A DNA stretch of 30,650 bases from Pseudomonadota bacterium (GTDB taxonomy: Bacteria; Pseudomonadota; Gammaproteobacteria; Steroidobacterales; Steroidobacteraceae). Below the pieces are notes generated by a model. That model was not told the DNA's origin. It saw only the letters and a program-made list of their open reading frames with translations, and searched no databases. Positions 7,475 through 15,879 of the stretch are shown piece after piece. Positions within the stretch are counted from its first letter, which is position 1, and every line of letters begins with the position of its first letter. The position numbers and the translations under genes are program-made. Where the stretch lies: positions 1 to 30,650 of the forward strand of contig JAEYXD010000207.1 of NCBI GenBank assembly GCA_023428645.1, written 5' to 3'.

Positions 7475-8392
7475 ATGTCCGACCAACTCAAGCTGCCCCT
7501 GAACGCCCTGCGCGCCTTCGAAGCCGTTGCCGCCCATCTCAGCTTCACGGACGCGGCACGCGCACTCAGCGTCACGACGGCTGCGATCAGCTCGCACATC
7601 AAGTCGCTCGAGGAGTTTCTGGAGACACCCCTGTTCGTGCGCCACAGCCGCTCGGTCCGCCTGACGCCGCAAGGTGCGCGTCTTCTGCCCGGCGTGCAAC
7701 GGGGCTTGAGCGAATTATCGCGGGCGGTCGAGCAGCTGCGACACGACCGCACGAGCGGCCTGCTCAACATCTCCCTCCTCGGGTCCTTCTTGCAGAAGTG
7801 GCTGCTGCCGCGCCTCGGGGATTTCTATCAAAAACATCCGGAGATCGACCTGCGCTTCAATGCCAGCCGCGAGATCGTCGATTTCATGAGTACGGATTTT
7901 CATGCAGCCGTGCGTTACGGCCGCGGCGAATGGCCAGGCACGCGCGCGGAGAAGATGCTCGACGATTGGGTGTTTCCGGTCGCGAGCCCGAATCTCGTCG
8001 CCAAGCTTGGCCCCATCCAGACCATCGCCGATTTCGGCAAGTACCCGCTGCTGCATAGCGCGAGCGAACCATGGGTGGAATGGATGCGGCGCGTCGGCGG
8101 CGATACGAGCCGGCTCGAACGCGGCCCGGTGCTCGATGACTCCGCATCGGTGCTCACGGCCGCGGAGCAGGGTCATGGCCTGGCGCTCGCCCGCTGGTCG
8201 CTCGTCGCCGGTGATCTCGAGGCCGGACGTCTCGTGCGTCCCTCGGATCAGAGCGTGCGCCAGCAGCATGCTTACTACTTCGTCGCGCCCGCCCAGAATT
8301 TCGATCTGCCGAAAGTCCGCCGTTTCCGCGACTGGCTGCGCGAGGTATGTAGTCAGTTTGCGCCGCCCGAGGGCGAGCGGCTCGAGCCCTAG
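7475..8392 (+). CDS. LysR-type transcriptional regulator (GcvA-like)
   Basis: 305 residues with an N-terminal winged helix-turn-helix (about 8-66: LNALRAFEAVAAHLSFTDAARALSVTTAAISSHIKSLEEFL), then a periplasmic-binding-protein-like effector domain (about 95-295). The LPLNALRAFEAVAAH opening and the VRYGRGEWPG segment resemble GcvA and the AmpR-type subgroup. It lies 81 bp upstream of the sugar symporter-kinase pair on the same strand, making that pair a possible target. The effector is unknown. The ATG has no strong Shine-Dalgarno. Confidence 0.9.
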   Translation: MSDQLKLPLNALRAFEAVAAHLSFTDAARALSVTTAAISSHIKSLEEFLETPLFVRHSRSVRLTPQGARLLPGVQRGLSELSRAVEQLRHDRTSGLLNISLLGSFLQKWLLPRLGDFYQKHPEIDLRFNASREIVDFMSTDFHAAVRYGRGEWPGTRAEKMLDDWVFPVASPNLVAKLGPIQTIADFGKYPLLHSASEPWVEWMRRVGGDTSRLERGPVLDDSASVLTAAEQGHGLALARWSLVAGDLEAGRLVRPSDQSVRQQHAYYFVAPAQNFDLPKVRRFRDWLREVCSQFAPPEGERLEP

Positions 8393-8473
8393 CATTTCGT
8401 CCCGAGCGCCGCGCTAAGATGCGGCCGCTTTCGCCATAATGGTCCGAGCGCATTCACTCATCCCGGAGCCGCC

Positions 8474-9739
8474 ATGGACGATCGTTCGACGGAGCTGCGC
8501 ACCGCCTTTGCCTACGTCACGACGCTCTTCTTCGCGTGGGGTTTCATCACCTCGACGATCGATCCGCTGATTCCGGCCGTAAAGTCGATCTTCGATCTGA
8601 GCTTCACCGAAGCCTTCCTGTCGCAGTTCGCGTTCTTCATGGCCTACGGCATCGTGTCGCTTCCAGCGGCGTGGATCGTGAGCCGCCTCGACGAGCCGGC
8701 CTCCATCTCGCTCGCGCTCGGCACGATGATTCTCGGCTGCCTGCTGTTTCCGGTCGCCGTGCTCGCGGACAACTTCGAGATCGTGCTGGTCGCACTCTTC
8801 GTGCTCGGCACGGGCATCACACTGTTGCAAGTGGCCGCGAATCCGCTCGCGGCCGTGCTCGGGCCGCCCGAGCGCTCACATTTCCGGCTCACGTTCTCGC
8901 AGGCGTTCAACTCGCTTGGAACCGTGCTCGGCCCGTATCTCGTGGGTCGCCTGATCCTCGAAGGCGGCGTGTTCGCCGAAGAGTCGGGAGGCGCAGCGTC
9001 GGCCGCGGGCCGCGCCGAATCGCTCGCCAAGATCGAGACGGCATTCGTCGTCATCGCGGCCGTGATTCTCGTGCTCGCGATCGCCCTGTGGCGCGCGCGC
9101 AAGCGCATCGTCGGTCAGCTGCCGCCAGGCATGTTCACGGGCGGCTCGATCGGCGCGGCGTTCAAATCGAAGTGGGCGCTGCTCGGTTCGCTCGCGATCT
9201 TCTTGTATGTCGGCGCCGAAGTGTCGATCGGCAGCATCATGATCAGTTTCCTCGTGCAGCCGGAAGTGCTCGGCGCCACGCACAAGGAGGCGGCGACGCT
9301 GCTGCCGCTGTATTGGGGCAGTGCGATGGTCGGACGCTTCATCGGCAGCGCGCTGTTGCGCCGGATCGCGGCGGGCAAGCTGCTCGCCATCGCGGCATTC
9401 ACCGCGGCCGCGCTGTGCTTGTTCGTCAGTCAAACGGCGGGCAGCGTCGCGGCCAGCGCCGCGCTCGCGATCGGCCTGTTCAACTCGATCATGTTTCCAA
9501 CGATCTTCTCGCTGACGCTCGAGCACTCGAGCGCACCGCCCGCCCCGACCTCGGGCTTGCTGTGCATGGCGATCATCGGCGGCGCGCTGCTGCCCGTGCT
9601 GTTCGCGCGCGTCGCGGACCTGAGCGGCATCGCGGATGCCTTCTTCGTGCCCATGTGCGCGTATGCGGCGGTCGGCATTTTCGGAGCGGCAGTCATGGGC
9701 GCCGCCGTGAAGCGCGCGGCCGGCGTGACGGTCCACTGA
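8474..9739 (+). CDS. FucP-family MFS sugar:proton symporter
   Basis: 421 residues with about 12 hydrophobic helices. The opening TLFFAWGFITSTIDPLIPAVKSIFDLSFTEAFLSQFAFFMAYG is typical of the FHS/FucP branch of the MFS (L-fucose, glucose/galactose and fructose importers). FRLTFSQAFNSLGTVLGPYLVG and the late SLTLEHSSAPPAPTSGLLCMAIIGGALLP also match. The fructokinase that starts 4 bases after its stop points to a ketose or hexose substrate, probably fructose. It likely imports free sugar across the inner membrane, with phosphorylation in the cytosol by the next gene product. Confidence 0.9.
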   Translation: MDDRSTELRTAFAYVTTLFFAWGFITSTIDPLIPAVKSIFDLSFTEAFLSQFAFFMAYGIVSLPAAWIVSRLDEPASISLALGTMILGCLLFPVAVLADNFEIVLVALFVLGTGITLLQVAANPLAAVLGPPERSHFRLTFSQAFNSLGTVLGPYLVGRLILEGGVFAEESGGAASAAGRAESLAKIETAFVVIAAVILVLAIALWRARKRIVGQLPPGMFTGGSIGAAFKSKWALLGSLAIFLYVGAEVSIGSIMISFLVQPEVLGATHKEAATLLPLYWGSAMVGRFIGSALLRRIAAGKLLAIAAFTAAALCLFVSQTAGSVAASAALAIGLFNSIMFPTIFSLTLEHSSAPPAPTSGLLCMAIIGGALLPVLFARVADLSGIADAFFVPMCAYAAVGIFGAAVMGAAVKRAAGVTVH

Positions 9740-9743
9740 CAAC

Positions 9744-10649
9744 ATGGACCCCGTGCGGATCGGCATCGATTTCGGCGGCACGAAGATCGAGGCCGCCGCG
9801 CTGGATGCGCGGGGCGAATTTCTGCTGCGACGCCGAGTGCCGAATCCCGGCCACTACGATGCCGCGCTCCTGGCCGTCCGCGATCTCATCGCCGCGATCG
9901 AAGCGCAGCTCGGACGCGCCGCGAGCATCGGCATGGGCGTGCCGGGCTCGATCTCGCCGCGAACCGGCATGATGCGCAACGCGAACACCACCTGGCTCAA
10001 CGGCCGCAATCTGCGCGCCGACGTGACCGCGCTGCTCGACCGAGACATCCAGATCGCGAACGATGCGAACTGCCTTGCGCTGTCGGAAGTCATCGACGGC
10101 GCCGCGCGCGGGTCGCGTCGCGCCGTCGCACTCATCCTCGGCACGGGCTGCGGCGGTGGCGTCGTCATCGAGGGCCGCCTCGTCGAAGGCGCGCACGGCA
10201 TCGGCGGCGAGATCGGCCACGTCTCGCTGCCCTGGCCGCGCGGTGCCGAGCTCGATGCGCCGCGCTGCTGGTGCGGCCAGCGCGGCTGCGTCGAGCTGTG
10301 GATTTCAGGCAGCGGCATGCAGCGCGACTATGCAGCCGTCAACGGCGAGCACCTCGACGCACCCGCGATCGTCGCGGCGGCGCGCGCGGGCGTGGCGGCC
10401 GGCAGGATCGCGCTCGATCACTACATCGATCGTCTCGGCCGCACGCTGGCAATGATTTGCAATCTGCTCGATCCCGACACGATCGTGCTCGGCGGCGGCC
10501 TGTCGAATGTCGCCGAGCTGTATGCGCGCGTACCCGATGTCGTTCGGCAATTCGTGTTTTCGGATGTATGGCAAGGCAAGGTCGTGCCAGCGCGCTGGGG
10601 CGATTCGTCGGGCGTGCGCGGTGCTGCCCGCCTGAGCCTGGGCCTGTGA
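9744..10649 (+). CDS. mak: ROK-family fructokinase (Mak-like)
   Basis: 301 residues, matching E. coli Mak in length and along most of the sequence as recalled. It has an ATP-binding GIDFGGTKIE (7-16), the substrate loop GMGVPGSISPRTGMMRNANTTWLNG, the catalytic aspartate D107 in ANDANCLALSE, the ROK signature ILGTGCGGGVVIEG, the zinc site H159/C175/C177/C182 (GHVSLPW...CWCGQRGC), and GDSSGVRGAA at the end. ROK fructokinases make fructose 6-phosphate from free fructose, and some accept other hexoses. The spacing to the transporter indicates one operon. Confidence 0.9.
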   Translation: MDPVRIGIDFGGTKIEAAALDARGEFLLRRRVPNPGHYDAALLAVRDLIAAIEAQLGRAASIGMGVPGSISPRTGMMRNANTTWLNGRNLRADVTALLDRDIQIANDANCLALSEVIDGAARGSRRAVALILGTGCGGGVVIEGRLVEGAHGIGGEIGHVSLPWPRGAELDAPRCWCGQRGCVELWISGSGMQRDYAAVNGEHLDAPAIVAAARAGVAAGRIALDHYIDRLGRTLAMICNLLDPDTIVLGGGLSNVAELYARVPDVVRQFVFSDVWQGKVVPARWGDSSGVRGAARLSLGL

Positions 10650-10765
10650 CAGCGGGCGCGGGCTTTCGAACGATCGAATATTGGTTAGACTGCCGCCGCA
10701 GACGCGGATCGAATCCTTGGTACGGCCCGCGGACCGTAAGCTAACAAACACTCTTGGGGGGACCC

Positions 10766-12079
10766 GTGCGGACCATCACCACGCGCGCGAGCGCGCTGTA
10801 TTCCTTTGCGATCGCCCTGCTGCTGACCGCGAGCTCGATCCAGGCGCGCGACGTGGCCATCGCGAGCGCGAAGCCGGAGTCGGTCGGCTTTTCGAGCGAG
10901 CGGCTGCAGCGCCTCGACAAGGCAATGCAAGCGTATGTGGACAACAAGCAGATCGCCGGCCTGGCGACGATCCTCGCGCGTCACGGCAAGATCGTGCACG
11001 AGAAGGCTTACGGCCTGCAGGACATCGCCAGCAATACGGCGATGAAGATGGACACGATCGTGCGCATCTACTCGATGACGAAGCCGGTCACCGGCGTCGC
11101 GATGATGATGTTGTACGAAGAAGGCAAGTGGAAGCCGAGCGATCCGATCGCGCGGCACATTCCCGAATTCAAGGATCTCAAGGTGTTCGCCGGCATGGGC
11201 GCGGACGGCAACCCGATTCTCGAGGCGCCGAAGCACGCGCCGACGATGGCCGAGCTGATGTCGCATTCCGCGGGGTTCACCTACGGCTTCTTCGGCGCGA
11301 CGCCCGTCGACAAGATGTACCAGCAGGATCATCCGCTCGCGAAACAGAACCTGCAGCAAGCGATGGAACGGCTCGCGCAGATTCCTTTGCTCTATCAACC
11401 CGGCGAAGCGTGGGTGTACAGCGTCGGCGTCGACATCCAGGGCCACATCGTCGAGAAGCTGTCGGGCAAGACGCTCGGCCAGTTCATGCGCGAGCGCATT
11501 TTCGAGCCGCTCGGCATGAAGGACACCGGCTTTCATGTACCGAAGGACAAGGTGAGCCGCGTCGCGACGATCTATCAAGGCGGCGCGAACGGGCTCACGC
11601 CGACGCCGCACGATCCCGCGATCAGCGTCGAGCCGACACTGCCGCAAGGCGGCGGCGGCTTGTACTCGACCGCGGGCGATTATCTGCGCTTCGCACAAAT
11701 GCTCGCGAACGGCGGGGTGCTCGACGGCAAGCGCCTGCTCGCGCCGAGCTCGATCGAGCTGATGCGTACGAACGTGCTGTCAGATGAAGTGTTGAGCAGC
11801 AAGAAATTCGGTTTGCCGGGTTTTTATCGTCAGCAGCCGGGCACTGGTTTCGGTTACGACTTCTTCATCGTGCAGGATCCGCTCAAGGTCGGTAGCACCA
11901 TCGGCCAGGGCTCATACCTCTGGTATGGGATCGCGGGCACGTGGTTCTGGATCGATCCGACGAACGACCTCATCTTCATCAGCATGATTCAGCGCCGCGG
12001 CACGGTGCCGGGCTCGCCGAGTACGGAGGAGTTGTCGCACGCGCTCGTGTATCAGGCGCTCGTCGAGCCAGAAAAGTAG
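10766..12079 (+). CDS. Secreted serine beta-lactamase-like hydrolase (class C/EstB-type)
   Basis: 437 residues from GTG 10766, chosen because GGGGGGA sits just upstream and the frame then opens with a good signal peptide (to about SSIQA, residue 27). The nucleophile motif is SMTK (103-106). The second motif is PGEAWVYSVGVDI (Y218), in which the usual YSN asparagine is Val. Late segments GGGGLYSTAGDYLRFAQML and GTWFWIDP fit the beta-lactamase/D-aminopeptidase/EstB family (Pfam Beta-lactamase). Relatives are esterases, peptidases or beta-lactamases in the periplasm. Resistance activity cannot be inferred. Confidence 0.88.
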   Translation: MRTITTRASALYSFAIALLLTASSIQARDVAIASAKPESVGFSSERLQRLDKAMQAYVDNKQIAGLATILARHGKIVHEKAYGLQDIASNTAMKMDTIVRIYSMTKPVTGVAMMMLYEEGKWKPSDPIARHIPEFKDLKVFAGMGADGNPILEAPKHAPTMAELMSHSAGFTYGFFGATPVDKMYQQDHPLAKQNLQQAMERLAQIPLLYQPGEAWVYSVGVDIQGHIVEKLSGKTLGQFMRERIFEPLGMKDTGFHVPKDKVSRVATIYQGGANGLTPTPHDPAISVEPTLPQGGGGLYSTAGDYLRFAQMLANGGVLDGKRLLAPSSIELMRTNVLSDEVLSSKKFGLPGFYRQQPGTGFGYDFFIVQDPLKVGSTIGQGSYLWYGIAGTWFWIDPTNDLIFISMIQRRGTVPGSPSTEELSHALVYQALVEPEK

Positions 12080-12090
12080 CGCAGTGACAC

Positions 12091-12130
12091 GTTTCCGCGG
12101 GGCTGAGATCGTCTCGGCCCCTGTCGGAAC
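12091..12130. terminator. Strong extended hairpin after the hydrolase gene
   Basis: GGGGCTGAGA (12099-12108), loop TCG, TCTCGGCCCC (12112-12121) pairs over 10 bp with one G-T pair. It is extended outward by GTTTCCG/CGGAAC with a bulge. There is no U tract, so it may be a non-canonical terminator, a 3' stabiliser or an attenuator ahead of the next gene. It starts 11 bp past the hydrolase stop. Confidence 0.45.
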
Positions 12131-12184
12131 CGCATTACGGAGCGGCGCGTACTCTCTGACTCCCTCGTGCAACGGCTCCAAACG

Positions 12185-12661
12185 ATGTCCGCTCAGCAAC
12201 GCTCGTCGGCTCCCGCCCGCATACATCTGCGTGTCAAGCATCCACGACTCGACCCCAACGAAATCACTCGCGTTCTATCGATGACCCCCGAGCACACGCT
12301 CGACGCCGGCAGGTCACCGGTCTCGACAGCCGAGTCCTATTGGATTGCGCCGCTCAATATCACGGGCTTCGAGGACTCCTGGCTCAACTTCGGCGAGCAG
12401 GATGATGTCCGCGCGGAAAGCATGCTGCCGCCCTTCTCGGCGCTGCAGATGTTGAGCGACGAGTCGATCGTCGGCTTCGCGCTGCGCCGGCTGCAATCGC
12501 ATCAACGCTTCTTCCATAGCATCGCCAGCGAAGGCGGCACGGCCTCATTGCTCATCAACGTCAACAAGGCAGGGTCGATGGCGATTCCGCCGACGCTTGC
12601 GCGTAAGCTCGCCGACCTGGGGCTGACCTTGGAACTGGATTGGAGCGACAGCGTCGAATAA
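12185..12661 (+). CDS. DUF4279-like small cytosolic protein
   Basis: 158 residues from ATG 12185 (GTG 12167 would add six). RIHLRVKHPRLDPNEITRVLSMTPEHTLDAGR resembles the start of DUF4279 proteins: a beta strand, then DPxEIT and a conserved P. WIAPLNITGFEDSW and the late LLINVNKAGSMAIPPTLARKLADLGLTLELDW fit the same fold. No signal peptide or membrane segment is seen. The molecular function of the family is not established. It sits between two exported enzymes, without an operon partner of obvious relevance. Confidence 0.7.
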   Translation: MSAQQRSSAPARIHLRVKHPRLDPNEITRVLSMTPEHTLDAGRSPVSTAESYWIAPLNITGFEDSWLNFGEQDDVRAESMLPPFSALQMLSDESIVGFALRRLQSHQRFFHSIASEGGTASLLINVNKAGSMAIPPTLARKLADLGLTLELDWSDSVE

Positions 12662-12693
12662 CGCTCAGCCCCGTCGCTCCTTCAGGAGACAAC

Positions 12694-13824
12694 ATGAGAA
12701 GAATCGCCCTCGCGTCTGTCGCGAGCTGCATGCTGGCGGCCGCGGTGAACGCCGCGCCCGCGCCGAGCTCGGCGCAGCCCCCGCACGAACCCGATCCGTT
12801 CAAGCTCACCGTCGTCGCGGGCGGGTTGCAGCATCCCTGGGGCCTCGCGCTGCTGGACGATGGGCGCATGCTCGTCACGGAACGTCCCGGCCGCATGCGG
12901 CTCGTTTCCAAGGACGGCAAGCTCTCGGAACCGCTGGGCGGCATTCCGGAAGTGGTGGCGCGCGGCCAGGGCGGCCTGCTCGATGTCACGCTCAGCCCAA
13001 CGTTCAACGAAGACAAGCTCGTCTACTTCTCGTTCTCCGAGCCCGGCGAAGGCGGCGCGGGCACGGCGGTCGCGCGCGGCAAGCTCGGCACGAACGCGCT
13101 GGAGAACGTCCAGGTGATCTGGCGTCAGACGCCGAAGGTGAACAGCCCGAATCATTGGGGCTCGCGCATCGTGTTTCGGCCCGACGGCACGATGTACGTG
13201 ACGCTGGGCGATCGCTTCAATCAACGTCCCCTCGTGCAGGATCTGTCGACGACGATCGGCAAGATCGTGCGCTTGAACCCCGACGGGACGATCCCCGAGG
13301 ACAACCCGTTCGTCGGCAAGCCGGGTGTGAAGGGTGAGATCTGGTCATACGGACATCGCAGCACGCAGGCCGCGGCGCTCGAGCCGCGAACGAATCAGCT
13401 GTGGACGGTCGAGCATGGCGCACGCGGCGGCGATGAGCTGAATCATCCCGAGGCGGGCAAGAACTATGGCTGGCCGGTGATCACGTATGGCATCGACTAC
13501 AACGGCTCGAAGATCGGCGAGGGCACGGAAAAGCCGGGCATGGAGCAGCCGGCGTATTACTGGGACCCCGTGATCGCACCGTCCGGCGCAACGTTCTATA
13601 CGGGTGATGCCTTTCCGGAGTGGCAGGGCGACTTGTTCGTCGGCTCGATGAATCCCGGCGCGCTCGTGCGGTTGAAGATCGAAGGCGGCAAGGTGACGAA
13701 AGAAACCCGTTACATCGGCAATCCCAAGCAGCGTGTGCGCGATGTGCAGCAGGGGCCGGATGGCTTGCTGTACATCATTACGGATTCGCCGCAGGGACAG
13801 ATCCTGCGGTTGGACAAAAAGTAA
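12694..13824 (+). CDS. Periplasmic PQQ-dependent aldose sugar dehydrogenase (YliI/Asd-like)
   Basis: 376 residues from ATG 12694, with CAGGAGA six bases upstream and a signal peptide (RRIALASVASCMLAAAVNAA). The six-bladed propeller begins VAGGLQHPWGLALLDDGRMLVTERPGRMRL. Conserved active-site stretches include SPNHWGSRIVFRPDGTMYVTLGDRF, EIWSYGHRSTQAAAL and LWTVEHGARGGDELNHPEAGKNYGWP. The family oxidises aldose sugars in the periplasm using PQQ and calcium. No pqq biosynthesis gene is in this window, so the cofactor source is unknown. A short CTCCC-TTC-GGGAG hairpin follows the stop at about 13827-13839. Confidence 0.92.
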   Translation: MRRIALASVASCMLAAAVNAAPAPSSAQPPHEPDPFKLTVVAGGLQHPWGLALLDDGRMLVTERPGRMRLVSKDGKLSEPLGGIPEVVARGQGGLLDVTLSPTFNEDKLVYFSFSEPGEGGAGTAVARGKLGTNALENVQVIWRQTPKVNSPNHWGSRIVFRPDGTMYVTLGDRFNQRPLVQDLSTTIGKIVRLNPDGTIPEDNPFVGKPGVKGEIWSYGHRSTQAAALEPRTNQLWTVEHGARGGDELNHPEAGKNYGWPVITYGIDYNGSKIGEGTEKPGMEQPAYYWDPVIAPSGATFYTGDAFPEWQGDLFVGSMNPGALVRLKIEGGKVTKETRYIGNPKQRVRDVQQGPDGLLYIITDSPQGQILRLDKK

Positions 13825-13858
13825 CCTCCCTTCGGGAGAGTCGGTGCAAGGAGGGAAG

Positions 13859-14749
13859 CTAAGCGCGGCCGCTTCCCTCCTCTGTTCTCCAGCGCACCGC
13901 TTCCAGCCCGGCGATGCACATCGCGACCCACGCCGCGGCCGAGGCATACCCCGCCAGGATGTCGCTGAAGTAATGCACCTGCAGGATGACGCGGCTCGAC
14001 CCGACGAAAATGATCAGCGCGCTCATCACGATCGCGACCGGGATGTGCCACTGCCTCGGCGTGTGGCGCACGAGCAGATAACCAAGCAGGCTGTAGACCA
14101 GCATCGATCCCGAAGCGTGACCGCTCGGGAAGCTGAAGCTCGTCTCGGTCACCAACCCATGTTCATGCAGCGGCCGCGAGCGCGCGAAGATTTCCTTCAG
14201 CACCATGTTCATCAAGCCGCCGCCCGCCGTCGCGACCGCCCATGCGCCCGCAAGCAGCCAGCGCCGCTTCCATAACAGCGCGACGAGGACCCCCACCGCA
14301 AGCGCGATGAGCACTTCCCGATTGCCCAAGACGGTGATGAGCGAGAAGGCATGCAGCACTGAGTGCGACACGTGCCTGCCAAGCGCCGCGGCGAGCTCCG
14401 TATCGAATCGCGCGAGCGACTCGTCGACGCCGATCTCATCCGCCAGCTCGGCGAACGCCGCCCCCGCCAGCACCGCGAACGCGAATGCCAGGATCGCGTA
14501 CAGCCCCAGATAGCGCGCCGTGGTCATTGCGCGCGACGCGATCGGCCCGACGACGGGCGCGCGTCTGAGTCGATGCGCAAGGGGTGTCGCACGCCAACGC
14601 TCCCAGCCCCTCACCGCGAGCGACCATAACCTCGGTCCGTAGGTCTGCGCGACATGCCAGAACGCCGCGGTCAGCAGCAGCCACAGACAGGACACGACGA
14701 GCAACAACCACAGTACGTGGCGCGCGATGAAATCGGGAAGGTCGTTCAT
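13859..14749 (-). CDS. PAP2-family membrane phosphatase
   Basis: 296 residues with about six hydrophobic helices and the complete lipid-phosphatase signature: motif 1 KEIFARSRP (K185, R192, P193), motif 2 PSGH (208-211) and motif 3 SRVILQVHYFSD (R253, H259, D263). PAP2 enzymes remove phosphate from phosphatidate, undecaprenyl pyrophosphate or related lipids at the periplasmic face. The N-terminal 100 residues hold two extra hydrophobic helices and a basic loop before the catalytic core. It converges with the sugar dehydrogenase gene, 34 bp away, and lies downstream of the methyltransferase-like gene but behind a terminator. Confidence 0.92.
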   Translation of the reverse strand: MNDLPDFIARHVLWLLLVVSCLWLLLTAAFWHVAQTYGPRLWSLAVRGWERWRATPLAHRLRRAPVVGPIASRAMTTARYLGLYAILAFAFAVLAGAAFAELADEIGVDESLARFDTELAAALGRHVSHSVLHAFSLITVLGNREVLIALAVGVLVALLWKRRWLLAGAWAVATAGGGLMNMVLKEIFARSRPLHEHGLVTETSFSFPSGHASGSMLVYSLLGYLLVRHTPRQWHIPVAIVMSALIIFVGSSRVILQVHYFSDILAGYASAAAWVAMCIAGLEAVRWRTEEGSGRA

Positions 14750-14766
14750 CGCGCAGGAGTCTAAGC

Positions 14767-14794
14767 AAAAAAGCCCGGCGGTTGGCCGGGCTTT
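14767..14794 (-). terminator. Intrinsic terminator of the exported methyltransferase gene
   Basis: On the minus strand AAAGCCCGGC-CAACC-GCCGGGCTTT forms a 10-bp G+C-rich stem, followed by TTT continuing the U tract. It is 48 bp past the methyltransferase-like stop and isolates that gene from the phosphatase gene that follows. Confidence 0.9.
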
Positions 14795-14841
14795 CTCGGT
14801 GCCATGGCGGCGCTCGCCTTCACCGGCGAGCGCGCGTCAAA

Positions 14842-15615
14842 TCACTTCGGCTTGCGCAATTTCAGGATGAACTGATCCGTCTTGCCGCGCAGCGCCGGAT
14901 CGAACGGACCCTTCGTGTGATCGTCGCTTGGATTCGCGAGCAGATTGCTCTCCGCCTCCACGACGAAACCCGCCTGCTTCGCGAGCGCGATCGCATCGCT
15001 CGTCTGCATGCGATGCAGCTTCGCATTGTCAGCGCCCGCGACGCCGACGTGATCGATCACGCCGAACACCGCGCCCGGCTTCAAGATCGTGAACACGTCC
15101 TGCATGAACTTCTGACCGGTCGCTGGGTTGCCGTTGAACAGGTCGTGAAGATTGAGCGCGGTGATCGCGAAATCGACGCTGCCCGCCGGAATCTGTCCGC
15201 TCGCCGGCAGATCCGCATCGACGCGCACCACGTTCGGCAGGCGATTGTTCGCGAGCCGGGTCGTCATCGCCTTGTCGTACCTGCCTTCGCCGAATTTCAG
15301 GAACGCCGGCGGATTCTGCGCATAGACCTTCCCTTGTGGGCCGACCGCGGTTGCGAGCACATCGGTCATGTAGCCCCCGGCCGCCATCAGGTCGACCGCC
15401 GTCATGCCTTTCTCGACCCCGAAGAACGTCAGCAGCTCGCCCGGCTTGCGATCGGCGTCGCGAGCGCGATCGTCTTCGGGACGCGTCGGCGCCGCGAGCG
15501 CCTTGCTCAAGTCCGCCGTCGTCCAGGCGTTGCCCGCCGCCGCCACGGACCCGCCGATGGCGACCGTCGCCACGCAGCCGAGCAGAGCGCCCCAATTCGC
15601 AAAGTTTCGTTTCAT
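14842..15615 (-). CDS. Exported class I SAM-methyltransferase-like protein
   Basis: 257 residues with a signal peptide (MKRNFANWGALLGCVATVAIGGSVAAAGNA) before a Rossmann methyltransferase domain. Motif I is AVDLMAAGGYMTDVLA, where the usual GxGxG is AAGGY. VDFAITALNLHDLFNG and LKPGAVFGVIDHVGV correspond to motifs IV and post-IV. It resembles the predicted COG4798-type methyltransferases that carry leader peptides. Because SAM is cytosolic, either the protein acts elsewhere or it is not a methyltransferase; the substrate is unknown. ATG 15615 has GGGGGA seven bases upstream and the gene is monocistronic. Confidence 0.85.
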   Translation of the reverse strand: MKRNFANWGALLGCVATVAIGGSVAAAGNAWTTADLSKALAAPTRPEDDRARDADRKPGELLTFFGVEKGMTAVDLMAAGGYMTDVLATAVGPQGKVYAQNPPAFLKFGEGRYDKAMTTRLANNRLPNVVRVDADLPASGQIPAGSVDFAITALNLHDLFNGNPATGQKFMQDVFTILKPGAVFGVIDHVGVAGADNAKLHRMQTSDAIALAKQAGFVVEAESNLLANPSDDHTKGPFDPALRGKTDQFILKLRKPK

Positions 15616-15879
15616 GTTCTATCCCCCAGTGGTTGCCAATCGAACGCCGAGTGTAGCGCGGCTGCGGGCGAAGCATGTCAGTGAGCGTTGCGATGCGAGA
15701 GGAACTCGGGCTCGATTCGACCGCAAGAACCCGAGCGCCGGCTTGCCCGGCTCGAAGCAGACTGGCGTCGACGGTGGCGGAATTGCGCACGGGCTGACCC
15801 GCGACGCGCCCGCCCGTCAGAAGTCTCGAGGTCGATCGGAGCCGCCGATGGCGAGCCGCCGGTGAGTGGAGGTAACGTG

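Noticed and set aside
10665..10678. TTCGA-ACGA-TCGAA dyad before the beta-lactamase-like gene
   Set aside because: Only five base pairs per arm and no promoter elements could be tied to it, so it is likely chance.
15616..15879. Region upstream of ada searched for an Ada box or small gene
   Set aside because: No convincing Ada box, promoter pair or coding potential beyond frame extensions was found; it probably only holds two divergent promoters.
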